DNA of 64,000 nt from UBA1672 sp050633285 (GCA_050633285.1 JBOEGG010000002.1:372001-436000); one strand, 5' to 3'. Counted from the stretch's first letter, positions 42,968 to 51,684 are shown. Program-made: numbers and translations. Notes: generated by a model not told the origin, from the letters alone.

Positions 42968-43332
42968 GTGAATGCTCTCCACCAGATGTTAGGGAATATC
43001 CATTGCTCACGGATCGAAAAAAGAGTTAAAACGATGAAAGCCAGACAAATATATTCCAGCAGGGACACGCGCTCGGTGCGCGGCATTTCCTGATGGTGGC
43101 TCCTTGAAAGCGAGGGCATTGCATAGCGCTGCGCCTTCATGCGCCGCCAGATACGCGTGGTTGTCCAACTTTGATGTGACATATACAAACCAAGCCACGG
43201 ACAGATACACCACCAAAACGCATCAAAACCGCCTTGCTTGGCAAACCAAAATGTTTCGTGGGTCTGGAACACCATGTAAAAGTCATATCTGATGCAGGCC
43301 AACAATATTGAAAGATAGATTAGTGGAACCAA
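42964..43332 (-). CDS. Small membrane protein after the coupling protein
   Basis: A 122-residue Trp-rich protein with hydrophobic segments at about 1-20 (VPLIYLSILLACIRYDFYMV), 35-53 (GFDAFWWCICPWLGLYMS) and 90-108 (LLEYICLAFIVLTLF). It overlaps the coupling protein gene by 13 bases. Because that coupling protein lacks membrane segments, this protein may provide its membrane anchor; inference from context. Confidence 0.65.
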   Translation of the reverse strand: MVPLIYLSILLACIRYDFYMVFQTHETFWFAKQGGFDAFWWCICPWLGLYMSHQSWTTTRIWRRMKAQRYAMPSLSRSHHQEMPRTERVSLLEYICLAFIVLTLFSIREQWIFPNIWWRAFT

Positions 43333-44948
43333 AATTTGTCCTCCTCGTCTTGCGAATAAAAAATAGGCTCTAACAATGCTTCGATATCGACGTTAGGATC
43401 ATAGAAATTGACAGGTGGTGGTAATGGCTTATCTTCATGGTCAGGGTGCACAGTAAAAAGTGGTGCGCCGTTTTTATCCCTAAAATGAGCATCCATGAAA
43501 TAGACAGATTTATAGCAAATGACCGGGTGGCATCCTGCGATAATTAAAAGCATCATCGCGGGATGGAGGACATTGATTTCTTCAGGTGTTATAAGCCGCC
43601 TACTGAAGATCTGATCCTGCGTACTGGAAAAATCAGGATCACCTGTCAGGCTTGCGCGCATAGCTGCGCTTTCTCCTGATAGAAACTCAACAGTAGTGGT
43701 TCCGCATTGCTTGGAAAAATATTCTCGGGACGCATCATCAAATACGCCGGTTACTTGAATCATGCCGCAGTTTGATAAAAATGTTTCCCAGTTCTCGTAA
43801 ATCCTCAACTGGCTAAGATCTTGCAATACAATGTGAATTGTCATTCCATATCCGGCCATTAAACCAAATGCTTTTTCTATGATTTTCAAATGGCCGAGCG
43901 CTGTACCAAACTCTTCAAGCATGAACAGGATTGGAGATTTAGGCTTGTTTTTAAAGCGAATGACACTTTGCATGGTGTCACTGATGAAGAGGCGCAAAAT
44001 TCGATTATCATCAATCATTTCACCTGCACTCATGCAGAAATAAACACTGAGTTTTTCTTTTTCCAGATCATTTGGGTCGTAGTCATCGCGTGATAGAATA
44101 TTTCTGTAAATCGGGCCTTCCAAGAAATGTGTATTGGCGTGCGCCGTTGAGATCACACCGGAACGTTCCTTACTCGACTTGTTTTGAATGCGCCCTGCGG
44201 CTGCTCTAACATAGCGGTTAGAGCTTTGTGCCATCCCTTTTTTTATAAGATGGATTTCTTCATTCTCATCTTTCTTAAACTCGCCACTGATTAATTGATT
44301 AAACTGTTTAGGTGGCAGGTTCAAACAATCACGAACTTGCCCTAACGTGCGACCTTCATTGGGATTGGGTAATAAGCCTTCCGGGCATATCCTTACAAAG
44401 AGAATTAATCCGCACAGTAAAGCTTGGCATTCCTCTGACCAGAAGGGGTCTTTTGAATTCTGAATAACAATACTTTCGGCTATGAGATTTGCGCGATTGA
44501 AAAAGTTAGGGTTTTCGGGGACTAAACGTGCAAGAGGGTTGAAACCGGATGGAGGTAAGTCCAATTTGGATGAGGCACAATCAAATGGGTCGATAAGAAT
44601 GACACGTTGTCCGTGAACATTTTGGCGAGTTAACGCTGTAGTCAATGCCAACTCCGCATCTTTCGGGTCAAGAGCAACCATCGACCCTTCATGGGTCAGG
44701 CAATCGGGTATGATGGCACTAATATCTTTCCCGCTTCGGGATTTTCCGATAGTCGCATAATGAGATTTGACCGAGCTGGTAATGGCAAATCTTCGTTTAT
44801 GATGAAGCTCCGCCTGTCCATAGCCTCTTAAGTAACGGCCTTTCTCACCAAATCCACGAGATTTTAAATGTTCACGGCTCGCCCATTGTGAAGAGCCATG
44901 AACGTAAGGGTCACGACGGTATATTTGTGGCGCTTGATTAACGGACAT
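43320..44948 (-). CDS. VirD4/TraG-type coupling ATPase
   Basis: About 542 residues from ATG 44948, which has GGAGACC eight bases upstream; a GTG start at 44972 is less likely. It links the relaxosome to a type IV secretion channel. Walker A is TIGKSRSGKDISAI (the usual Ser/Thr/Gly after Lys is Asp), Walker B is PILFMLEEFG, and VALDPKDAELA, VILIDPFD and GMTIHIVLQDLSQL match TraG family motifs. VirD4 proteins usually start with two membrane helices; none is present here. It overlaps both neighbours in an operon that also encodes two VWA-like proteins and two or three membrane proteins, an unusual set. Confidence 0.9.
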   Translation of the reverse strand: MSVNQAPQIYRRDPYVHGSSQWASREHLKSRGFGEKGRYLRGYGQAELHHKRRFAITSSVKSHYATIGKSRSGKDISAIIPDCLTHEGSMVALDPKDAELALTTALTRQNVHGQRVILIDPFDCASSKLDLPPSGFNPLARLVPENPNFFNRANLIAESIVIQNSKDPFWSEECQALLCGLILFVRICPEGLLPNPNEGRTLGQVRDCLNLPPKQFNQLISGEFKKDENEEIHLIKKGMAQSSNRYVRAAAGRIQNKSSKERSGVISTAHANTHFLEGPIYRNILSRDDYDPNDLEKEKLSVYFCMSAGEMIDDNRILRLFISDTMQSVIRFKNKPKSPILFMLEEFGTALGHLKIIEKAFGLMAGYGMTIHIVLQDLSQLRIYENWETFLSNCGMIQVTGVFDDASREYFSKQCGTTTVEFLSGESAAMRASLTGDPDFSSTQDQIFSRRLITPEEINVLHPAMMLLIIAGCHPVICYKSVYFMDAHFRDKNGAPLFTVHPDHEDKPLPPPVNFYDPNVDIEALLEPIFYSQDEEDKFWFH

Positions 44949-45174
44949 AAAATGGTCTCCGTTTTTGGCCACGCTTTTTATTACGGTATTTCTTTATGGG
45001 TGCGCTGTTATTACTTTCCACTTCCAAAATCAACTCTATGAAATTGAACGCATGAACTTCGTATGGGGCTGTTTTTCTGCGCGCTCGCGAAAAACTGAAA
45101 CCTATATCATGACAAACCAAAGGCTTTACCTTTTCACAAAGCCTCTCAATTTCGTTTCTATCAAGGTGTTCCAT
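44938..45174 (-). CDS. Small basic protein
   Basis: A 78-residue protein with a basic C-terminus (KKYRNKKRGQKRRPFYVR) and an acidic helical start (HLDRNEIERLCEKVKPLVCH). It overlaps the coupling protein start by 11 bases and the VWA gene end by 14 bases, so it is tightly coupled in the operon. Could bind nucleic acid by charge; no family recognised. Confidence 0.55.
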   Translation of the reverse strand: MEHLDRNEIERLCEKVKPLVCHDIGFSFSRARRKTAPYEVHAFNFIELILEVESNNSAPIKKYRNKKRGQKRRPFYVR

Positions 45175-46210
45175 TAGATCCTCCTGCCGGACACTGCTTC
45201 ACGCTCAATACTTTCTGCGCTTTATAGGCTTGGCTGAGTGATTGGAAATAGTTCTGTAAGTTCTTGGATACGTCCGAGGGGTTATGGATATAGCCATCAA
45301 TCAAACCCTTCACGTAGCTATCTTCCGGCTTTGTACCAAGAAAATAAGCGAATGTGAGAATGCCGTTCTTTACACCCAGTATCTTTTTCTTGGCATCTTC
45401 ACCGCCCCACACCATGCCGTCCGAAATCAGGATTACGGCCTTTTGTGATCCATCGTGATAGGGCTGTGAGAGGCTTTCATAGTTGTTGAGGAGGGGCGTA
45501 TAGAGATCACTAGAACCATTAGCTGTAAGAGTTCGCAGTTTAAAATCGCCCGTATTACAGTTCTGATAATGTGTATTGTGATAACCCCAACCGTCACCAA
45601 AACTTGCAACAGCGCATTGAGCAGAAGATGGTAGTGATTTGAGAAACCCCGCTGTAGCGCTTCGCACCTCCTGCATAACCGGAGCCATTGAGCCGCTGCG
45701 ATCGACAAGCAAAACAAAGCTCATCTTTCCGGCAAGCTGTTTTATCGTCTGGTACTCAAAACACAGTTTTTTACCGCCCGTATCATAGGCCGCAAGTTGG
45801 CTTATTGGCGGGTTAACGTAATTGCCGTTTTTATCCTTAAAGCTGGATATGATTTGTAGCGAGCCATCCGGCAGGCGGGAAGTTTTAATGATTTCCGCCG
45901 TACCACCACTAAACGCTATTACGGCGTCATGCTGGACATCGACATCAAAACCAGATGTGATGCTTACACCGTGTGCATCGACCATACCAATCTTGCTAAC
46001 AGTCTCGATCAACACATGACTGGGGATATAGCGCGGATCAGGACGGACTTTCAGGCTTATAATGTGCTCAAAATCATACTGGCTACGCACAGTGATTTTG
46101 GGCTTGGGGACGCTATCGCGCCCCATAATGTTGATGTTCGGTTCACCGGCTTGCAGCGTCCCTGATAACAGGGTCAGCGCCACTGCCATACTGAGTTTAG
46201 AGAGTTTCAT
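45161..46210 (-). CDS. Exported von Willebrand factor A domain protein
   Basis: A 349-residue protein with a signal peptide (LSKLSMAVALTLLSGTLQAG, cleavage near residue 22). The VWA domain spans about residues 160-320 with an intact metal-ion-dependent adhesion site: FVLLVDRSGSMAPV near residue 168 (DxSxS), NGSSDLYTPL (Thr position) and VILISDGMVWGG. Four or more cysteines (SSAQCAVAS, YQNCNTGD, KQCPAGG) suggest disulfides in the periplasm. VWA domains bind protein partners. In the operon it sits between a VWA-like protein with degenerate metal site and the coupling ATPase. Role in mating-pair contact or a separate envelope complex is possible. Confidence 0.85.
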   Translation of the reverse strand: MKLSKLSMAVALTLLSGTLQAGEPNINIMGRDSVPKPKITVRSQYDFEHIISLKVRPDPRYIPSHVLIETVSKIGMVDAHGVSITSGFDVDVQHDAVIAFSGGTAEIIKTSRLPDGSLQIISSFKDKNGNYVNPPISQLAAYDTGGKKLCFEYQTIKQLAGKMSFVLLVDRSGSMAPVMQEVRSATAGFLKSLPSSAQCAVASFGDGWGYHNTHYQNCNTGDFKLRTLTANGSSDLYTPLLNNYESLSQPYHDGSQKAVILISDGMVWGGEDAKKKILGVKNGILTFAYFLGTKPEDSYVKGLIDGYIHNPSDVSKNLQNYFQSLSQAYKAQKVLSVKQCPAGGSNGTP

Positions 46211-46219
46211 ATGACCCCC

Positions 46220-46921
46220 TTACAGTAAGTCATTGAGGTTGGAACGGGTTTGCGCCGCGCCGAGAAGGGAAAAATCAATCTCGCCTTTAACCACACGGCT
46301 CTGCACCGCATTTGCGGTGAGGTATCTATTCAGCTCTGGAATCTGGTCAGGATGAATACGGTACAGCTTCAAAACGCTCAAACGATCCATGAATTGCGTT
46401 AATGCCAGATCGCTTTTTATGGTCTGCGGCACCTCCACATCAATTGGGTCTTCGGTATCCTGAAATGGAACATTAATAAACGGGCCGACTGTATAAAGCT
46501 GTACGCTGCCCGGTCTTTGTATGGCAATCGTGGTCTTTATGGTTTCAAAGGCCATGCCGATATCACTAAAGCTTTCCTTGAATATCAATATGTCTTTAAC
46601 ACTTTGTGCTTGTTCCAAAAGCTGGTGCGCGTTTCCACTCCATGCAATCCGGTTCGGTAAGGCAGAGGTAATTAGATTGATTTGTACCTCGCGTGTTGCT
46701 TTGCGCTTCCCAAGATCAGAGAGTTGTTGCAACAGGTGCAGCACCGTTTGCACGGCCTCTGCCTGTTCTTCGACGGGGACTGACCCGCCATTTTCAAACA
46801 AGACAAATACAGACTTACTTTTTTCCTCAGTAGATGCGGGTGCGATTGGGACAGGGGCTTGCTCACCGCCTCGAAACATAAAAACAGCAAAAATGGCACA
46901 TATGATGGCTATGTATTTCAT
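46220..46921 (-). CDS. Membrane-anchored, degenerate VWA-like protein
   Basis: A 233-residue protein with an N-terminal hydrophobic segment (KYIAIICAIFAVFMF) and then a domain whose layout resembles a VWA fold: SVFVLFENGGSVPV at the first-strand position (where DxSxS would be), VQINLITSALPN, SFSDIGMAFETIKTT and VQLYTVGPF. The metal ligands are not conserved, so it may be a non-metal paralogue or partner of the VWA protein encoded nine bases downstream. The fold call is by pattern only. Confidence 0.6.
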   Translation of the reverse strand: MKYIAIICAIFAVFMFRGGEQAPVPIAPASTEEKSKSVFVLFENGGSVPVEEQAEAVQTVLHLLQQLSDLGKRKATREVQINLITSALPNRIAWSGNAHQLLEQAQSVKDILIFKESFSDIGMAFETIKTTIAIQRPGSVQLYTVGPFINVPFQDTEDPIDVEVPQTIKSDLALTQFMDRLSVLKLYRIHPDQIPELNRYLTANAVQSRVVKGEIDFSLLGAAQTRSNLNDLL

Positions 46922-46925
46922 GGTG

Positions 46926-47519
46926 TTATTCCTCTGATTTCAGGGCGTGGAAAGCTTTCACGCTGATAAGCGCGAGAATAAAATTGACGATGGTTAAAAT
47001 TAGTGAGGCTGCGACGGCCATACCTTTGTTTTCAGCAAGCCACTTTTGTAGATCTGCTTCTTCTGCGGTTTGGATTAAGATAGGCTCGGCAGCCTGCTTA
47101 CTGATAATTTCATATAAGTTCAACGCTTCTATTAATATGCAAAGAGCTGCCAAAATGACGCCAAAGGCCAAGTAAAATTTATGTTGCGGGTATTGCACCC
47201 ACGCCTGAAAGTTACTCATGATTTTCTGGTCGATAATGTACGACCATAGAAAGATCGGTGTGGCTACACAAAACAGCGCCATAAGCGCCGATATGAGGTG
47301 ACTGGCATTGGTGTCAGGTAAGGATTTGAACAAGCCGCCCACAACAGGAAGGTCGTATAAGTAGCTATTACTGGCGAATTGAATATTTTCCACGAATACT
47401 GAAAACAGCATTAGCCATACGCTAGCCTCTAACACCATGCATCCGACAAAGCCAAGTGTGGCCATGATGTTGAACTGCTTGGAAGAGAACTTATCCATCA
47501 GATCTTCACGAAAATTCAT
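46926..47519 (-). CDS. Four-helix membrane protein
   Basis: A 197-residue inner-membrane protein with hydrophobic segments at about 20-43 (MATLGFVGCMVLEASVWLML), 72-95 (LISALMALFCVATPIFLWSY), 112-134 (YLAFGVILAALCILIEALNL) and 168-190 (ASLILTIVNFILALISV). No family is recognised. It is four bases from the degenerate VWA gene and overlaps the small Cys-rich gene by four bases, so it is part of the same operon and could be the membrane base of a VWA complex. Confidence 0.75.
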   Translation of the reverse strand: MNFREDLMDKFSSKQFNIMATLGFVGCMVLEASVWLMLFSVFVENIQFASNSYLYDLPVVGGLFKSLPDTNASHLISALMALFCVATPIFLWSYIIDQKIMSNFQAWVQYPQHKFYLAFGVILAALCILIEALNLYEIISKQAAEPILIQTAEEADLQKWLAENKGMAVAASLILTIVNFILALISVKAFHALKSEE

Positions 47520-47731
47520 GATTTACCTCCTTGTGCTTTCTTGGCACGTTTTACCATGATGTTCCTGCATCCATGCTGGAAGCAGAACGCATTTTCACAT
47601 TGCACCCATATATCGCAGCGCATCATATCTTCATCTGTGACATGGAGCGGTTGATTGCCGGGAAGCCCCTGATTACGCAGGGGTTCCTTCTCGGTGCAAG
47701 CGCTTCCGCGCCTCTGTTTGGTGGTAGTCAT
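47516..47731 (-). CDS. Small Cys-containing protein, first gene of the operon
   Basis: A 71-residue protein with cysteines spaced as CDIWVQCENAFCFQHGC near residues 39-55, a possible metal site, and a basic C-terminus (VKRAKKAQGGK). The four-base overlap (ATGA) with the next gene supports translation. Could be a small DNA- or metal-binding factor. Confidence 0.55.
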   Translation of the reverse strand: MTTTKQRRGSACTEKEPLRNQGLPGNQPLHVTDEDMMRCDIWVQCENAFCFQHGCRNIMVKRAKKAQGGKS

Positions 47732-47973
47732 AGCGTATCTCCACGTTTCTTAATGACTGAATGCTGATGCGGTTTCAAAGTAGAAGCTCGATCAGTGTTG
47801 AGATTCTGCGATGTTTTCGATTCATGGAGGTATTCGCAAAGCCGTACAGAAATCTACGCTTTCCCGTATACGGCTCGTATCTTAATGATTTTATTGAAGT
47901 TATTTTTTAATCGTGCTATTGGTTTTGGGGTATTGATATGCGTTTATAGAGCAATAAAAAGAAAGTTAGGGGT

Positions 47974-48297
47974 ATGCCAGATAATGAAAAGGATGATGAT
48001 TTCAAGGTCACACTGACGGTGAATGGGGTTAACGCTCGTAGTCGTTATCTATTAAATGAACTCACTAGGGTTAGGGCTTGGGACAATGATCGCGGAGAAG
48101 TACTTTCGAGGATTATAGAGGATTGGGCAAAAGATAGGCTAAACCACGACCCGAAAGCTTGGGAAGGCTGGAATCAACTGGCAGATGAATATGCGGAACG
48201 TTGTAGAGAGAAAGCAGGTATGACAAGTGAAAAATTTGATCAATCCGCTGACCCGGATCATGTTGGCAGCTCCCATGAACAGCAGCCAGAGCCATAG
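47974..48297 (+). CDS. Hypothetical protein
   Basis: A 107-residue soluble protein (VTLTVNGVNARSRYLLNELT, then LSRIIEDWAKDRLNHDPKAW) with an acidic tail. The first part could be a ribbon-helix-helix fold (strand, then two helices). AGGGGT precedes ATG 47974. It is divergent from the VWA operon and 34 bases upstream of the TPR gene, so it may regulate or partner with it. No family recognised. Confidence 0.6.
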   Translation: MPDNEKDDDFKVTLTVNGVNARSRYLLNELTRVRAWDNDRGEVLSRIIEDWAKDRLNHDPKAWEGWNQLADEYAERCREKAGMTSEKFDQSADPDHVGSSHEQQPEP

Positions 48298-48331
48298 TAC
48301 TAGCTCGGAGGGATTTTTTACCTGACAATAT

Positions 48332-50770
48332 ATGCGTTATGATGAGATCAAAATATCGATCTTGGATCATAGTCATATGGATATGTCAGAAGTTGTTCGC
48401 CCCTCTCAATTCCAGAGCTACCTAGAGACTATAGATGCTGGAACGAAGAATCTATTCGATAGCATATGCCAGTGCGTAAATAAAAAATCTGCACAGGACG
48501 TCAGGAATTCGGAAGGTGAGCTTCCAGACAAATGGGATGGAAGTGTACTCAAAGACTTCTTCTATTCATCTAAATTTCCACTATTAGAGGCTATCGACAA
48601 TCATCCGGGTATTAAGAAGGGTACGTTTGATGCCATCAGCAGAAGTGGAATTGGTGAAGATAATTTAGGGTGGTTGTTTTTCTTACTTGCTCGTGAACTA
48701 GGTCGAACTATAGAAGAACACCTCTATCATTTCATATTGCACTGCGACAATAATAATTATACTCCAAAGGGCTTTCTCGGCCATGAAAATACCACTGAAG
48801 ATATCCTGAAAAAATTCGGAAACCCTATCTTGAGGGATGACCAGTTATCACCTGACACTGTACATCAATCACTCCAAGACACCGTTGCTCTCAATAATGA
48901 GATTGATGCACTGAAAGAAGTGCTCGGTATCTATCCTTGCAAAAAAGATCAATTCCTATCTTTTTCCAGTGAATCTCTTATTGATGCTGAAAAGAGGTTG
49001 AATTCTTTACTTACCATTTATTGTGATAATTTTGAATTATTACTAATAAAAGCATATTTGTTACTAAGACAAAATAATAACGGAGATGCATTAGAGCTAT
49101 CTAGGAAACTTATAGATAAATACAGTGAAGACAATTCTATACATGTGTTGCATTCAGAGTGCTTATTGGCCAACACCTGTTTTGATGAAACATTAGAGTT
49201 TAATTTTAAAGCTATTGAAACTTACCCTGAGAACCCTGTATTCCTGAATAGTTTGGCTGTTTGCCATACGGCGGCGGGTAAAAACATAGAGGCTACTGAT
49301 TACTTCAATAAAGCAATAGCGGCAGACAACACATATCTTATGCCATACATTTTTCAGATCACGTTCCTCGGCCAGAAAGGGAAACTCAAAGAAGCTGATG
49401 CTGTTGCAAAAACAGGTCTGGAAAGGCTACCGAATAATTCGCACCTCATGTTTTATAGATATTTTCTGGATCAGTTCGAAAGTACGCAAGAGAGATCTGG
49501 GATATTGTCAGGGCTGGCCAAGTCCGGAAAATTAAGCTTGACCCCAGAACTTATCAATAAATTTATAGGCACAGCAGGAAATAATGAAAACCAAGACAAG
49601 TTAGTCTCTAGGCTTCTTAATGAAGTCAATTCAAATCCAAATGCGAGTAATACGGATAAAGCTGTAGCCCATTTTAACTATGGCCTGTACTACTTTGATC
49701 TGTTCATGAAATCACTGAAACAAAAAGAGTTTATTGTAGGCACTGAGAAGAGCAGTTCTTACGCTCTATTTGCGCGTGAGTGTTTTCAAAATAGTTACAC
49801 ACTGCTCCCAAGCTACTTTCAGGCCATGCTTCTTGATGCTGAACTATCGGTATTCCTCAACGAATATTCAAGGGTTGAGCAGTGTTTGGACAATATATAT
49901 GATGCCATGGAAAAGCTCCCGATTAAGCCATACCCTTCATGGCGTCCTTACATACAAATATATGAGAGCATGTCGAAATTCACTAAAGATAGGCACTTAG
50001 AGCCATTATATTGGCTGTTAGAAAAGGATGATAAGTGCATTTTCGGATATGCATCCCTCATCTACGAGCTTCTTGATAACAACAAGATGGATGAAGCTCT
50101 TGATAACTACAACACCGCTATAGATTTGTTGGAAGGTGGTTACTCTTTCGCAACAAAAGAAGAGTTGGTCTCGATGTTAACGTTCACTCAATGTGCATTA
50201 ATGTTTTATGAGCGTGACGGTGATGAAAAGCATCTAAACCATATTTTTATAATCATTGATAAAATCTCCACAGAGGATTTAAGAGCAGGTGATGAAATAC
50301 TTTATGCAAGATTTCATCACTCTGAATTCAAGGCCTTGAATACACTCGGACGGTCGGGGGATACACAGTGCTTTATGGAGGTTATCACTAAACATAGCAA
50401 CCTGAATAAAGGCCGGGTACATAACGAAGATCGAACTTTATGGATGTTGTTATCGTATGAATACTACCGCGCATTAGCGTCTTTATGGACAATTAATGGC
50501 AACGTAGAGTATGCAAATTCAGCATTATCAACTGTAAATGACCTTATCATTCATTCTGATAGCGAAACGCTACCAGATGCGGTGCATCTCTTTACAGAGC
50601 TTGTTAATACTTTTACGGCAAGTAATGAAGTCAACAATGATATTTTAAGTTCATGCGTATCAATGTATCAGCAATTATTGAACAGACTCAGTAAACAAAC
50701 AGGCAATGACCGATTAGATACATTGATGCAAGAGCTAGAAGTACTGTTTACGAAAGCTAAGGTGCTATAG
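48332..50770 (+). CDS. Large TPR-repeat protein at the element's right end
   Basis: An 812-residue soluble protein. The N-terminal ~200 residues are helical with no recognised domain (KNLFDSICQCVNKKSAQDVR; PLLEAIDNHPGIKKGTFDAI). From about residue 205 tetratricopeptide-like repeats appear (LLIKAYLLLRQNNNGDALEL; NPVFLNSLAVCHTAAGKN; KGKLKEADAVAKTGLERLPN) and helical repeats continue to the end. No nuclease, protease or ATPase motif is visible. In-frame alternative starts exist at 48377 and 48383. Position next to attR, where elements often carry cargo such as anti-phage genes, makes a defence role possible, but nothing in the sequence proves it. Confidence 0.75.
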   Translation: MRYDEIKISILDHSHMDMSEVVRPSQFQSYLETIDAGTKNLFDSICQCVNKKSAQDVRNSEGELPDKWDGSVLKDFFYSSKFPLLEAIDNHPGIKKGTFDAISRSGIGEDNLGWLFFLLARELGRTIEEHLYHFILHCDNNNYTPKGFLGHENTTEDILKKFGNPILRDDQLSPDTVHQSLQDTVALNNEIDALKEVLGIYPCKKDQFLSFSSESLIDAEKRLNSLLTIYCDNFELLLIKAYLLLRQNNNGDALELSRKLIDKYSEDNSIHVLHSECLLANTCFDETLEFNFKAIETYPENPVFLNSLAVCHTAAGKNIEATDYFNKAIAADNTYLMPYIFQITFLGQKGKLKEADAVAKTGLERLPNNSHLMFYRYFLDQFESTQERSGILSGLAKSGKLSLTPELINKFIGTAGNNENQDKLVSRLLNEVNSNPNASNTDKAVAHFNYGLYYFDLFMKSLKQKEFIVGTEKSSSYALFARECFQNSYTLLPSYFQAMLLDAELSVFLNEYSRVEQCLDNIYDAMEKLPIKPYPSWRPYIQIYESMSKFTKDRHLEPLYWLLEKDDKCIFGYASLIYELLDNNKMDEALDNYNTAIDLLEGGYSFATKEELVSMLTFTQCALMFYERDGDEKHLNHIFIIIDKISTEDLRAGDEILYARFHHSEFKALNTLGRSGDTQCFMEVITKHSNLNKGRVHNEDRTLWMLLSYEYYRALASLWTINGNVEYANSALSTVNDLIIHSDSETLPDAVHLFTELVNTFTASNEVNNDILSSCVSMYQQLLNRLSKQTGNDRLDTLMQELEVLFTKAKVL

Positions 50771-50886
50771 GCTGATGACAAAAGAAACATTTATCCACAG
50801 ACATACTTAATGCGTAAAAAATATGTGGATATGTTCCGATGTGTACCAACGTTCTTCAAGCTTAGTTGCCACCCGGCAATCCTTGA

Positions 50887-50910
50887 TTGGGGCAGTTATG
50901 GGGCAGTTAA
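50887..50910 (+). promoter_or_regulatory. Candidate integrase arm-binding repeat, right end
   Basis: Two GGGGCAG units in direct orientation 81 bases inside attR, matching the left-end doublet at 17584-17608 (unit, short spacer, unit, then TTAA). Confidence 0.5.
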
Positions 50911-50990
50911 AACTAGATGCAACGATTCGATTTGACATCAAACAGGTCTAAAATGCCTAGTCTTTCTCCGGTTTTATGAGGTGATAACCG

Positions 50991-51037
50991 CGTTTACACC
51001 GAGGAGGTCGGCGGTTCGATCCCGTCATCACCCACCA
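50991..51037 (+). other. attR core (47 bp direct repeat)
   Basis: Exact copy of the tRNA-Val 3' end at 17491-17537. The 5' half of the tRNA is absent here, so this copy is not a tRNA gene. Confidence 0.93.
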
Positions 51038-51166
51038 TAACCAATTGTGATTATCTGAAATAAGTATCCCAAACATCGATGTAGTGAACCGCCTTTTATA
51101 AGAAGGGCAAGCGTAGCTTGACGGTTCGATCCCGTCATCACTCACCATAACCAATTGTGATTATTT
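51012..51166 (+). repeat. Tandem partial att copy, 110 bp apart
   Basis: Bases 51012-51055 recur at 51122-51165 with one mismatch (C to T at 51142). The repeat covers the T-arm and acceptor end of tRNA-Val plus about 18 bases of chromosomal flank (TAACCAATTGTGATTAT). It suggests an older recombination event at the same target. Confidence 0.75.
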
Positions 51167-51260
51167 AAAAGAAACTTCCCCTATTGAATATCAGTGCCGT
51201 GAGCTATCACTTTTTATTATGAAGTGTGGTTTGTTTTGTTATCCCTCATGTGCTGACTAA

Positions 51261-51296
<36 letters not shown>

Positions 51297-51684
51297 GTGT
51301 TTTCCTGAAAAGCCGTCTATGAGGTTGCTGACGGTAGGGTTCAGTATCTGTAAGGGGGGCTGAAAGGTATAGCTTCTTTTTTTAGGTGCGGAGGTAGGCA
51401 AGGGGGTGTTGGTGGAGGTGTGGCAGGCTAGCTGTCGTTCAAAATAAAGGCAGCTAGAGAGCTTAGAAATATGCTCAAGCCCTGTGCTGTGTTGTGGAGG
51501 GGGCGTAAAGGTAAAAGGGGGAGGGCTTGTCTCTCATTCATTTTTTATTAAATCGTTCCCATAGGATTATATTTACTTCGGTATGGCGCACAGTAGCCAA
51601 GTGGCTAGATTATCTGTCAAATATTGTTCTTGATGAATGCTGGTGTAGTTTACGCCGATTCGTATAAGGCTCATTGTTCATAAT

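Larger units (their letters stand above)
17491..51037. mobile_element. 33.5-kb integrative mobilisable element in tRNA-Val
   Basis: The 47 bp at 17491-17537 (anticodon loop to CCA of tRNA-Val) recur exactly at 50991-51037, and a tyrosine integrase lies just inside the left copy, the standard arrangement for tRNA-targeting elements. Content: integrase and xis-like gene, large structured non-coding region, toxin-antitoxin, restriction-modification, ardA, second tyrosine recombinase, RTX cassette, relaxase/MobC, serine recombinase, VirD4-like coupling protein, VWA proteins, TPR protein. No VirB-type channel genes are seen, so transfer would need a helper. Presence of three recombinases suggests a mosaic built from several insertions. 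Confidence 0.92.

Noticed and set aside
37380..47731. Self-transmissible conjugative element
   Set aside because: Only relaxase, MobC and coupling ATPase are found; no VirB4, VirB6, VirB9 or pilus genes were recognised, so mobilisable is the better term.
50957..51154. 65-codon minus-strand frame containing GSNRRPPRCKRG
   Set aside because: It is the translation of tRNA-Val-derived repeat sequence, a well-known kind of spurious ORF.
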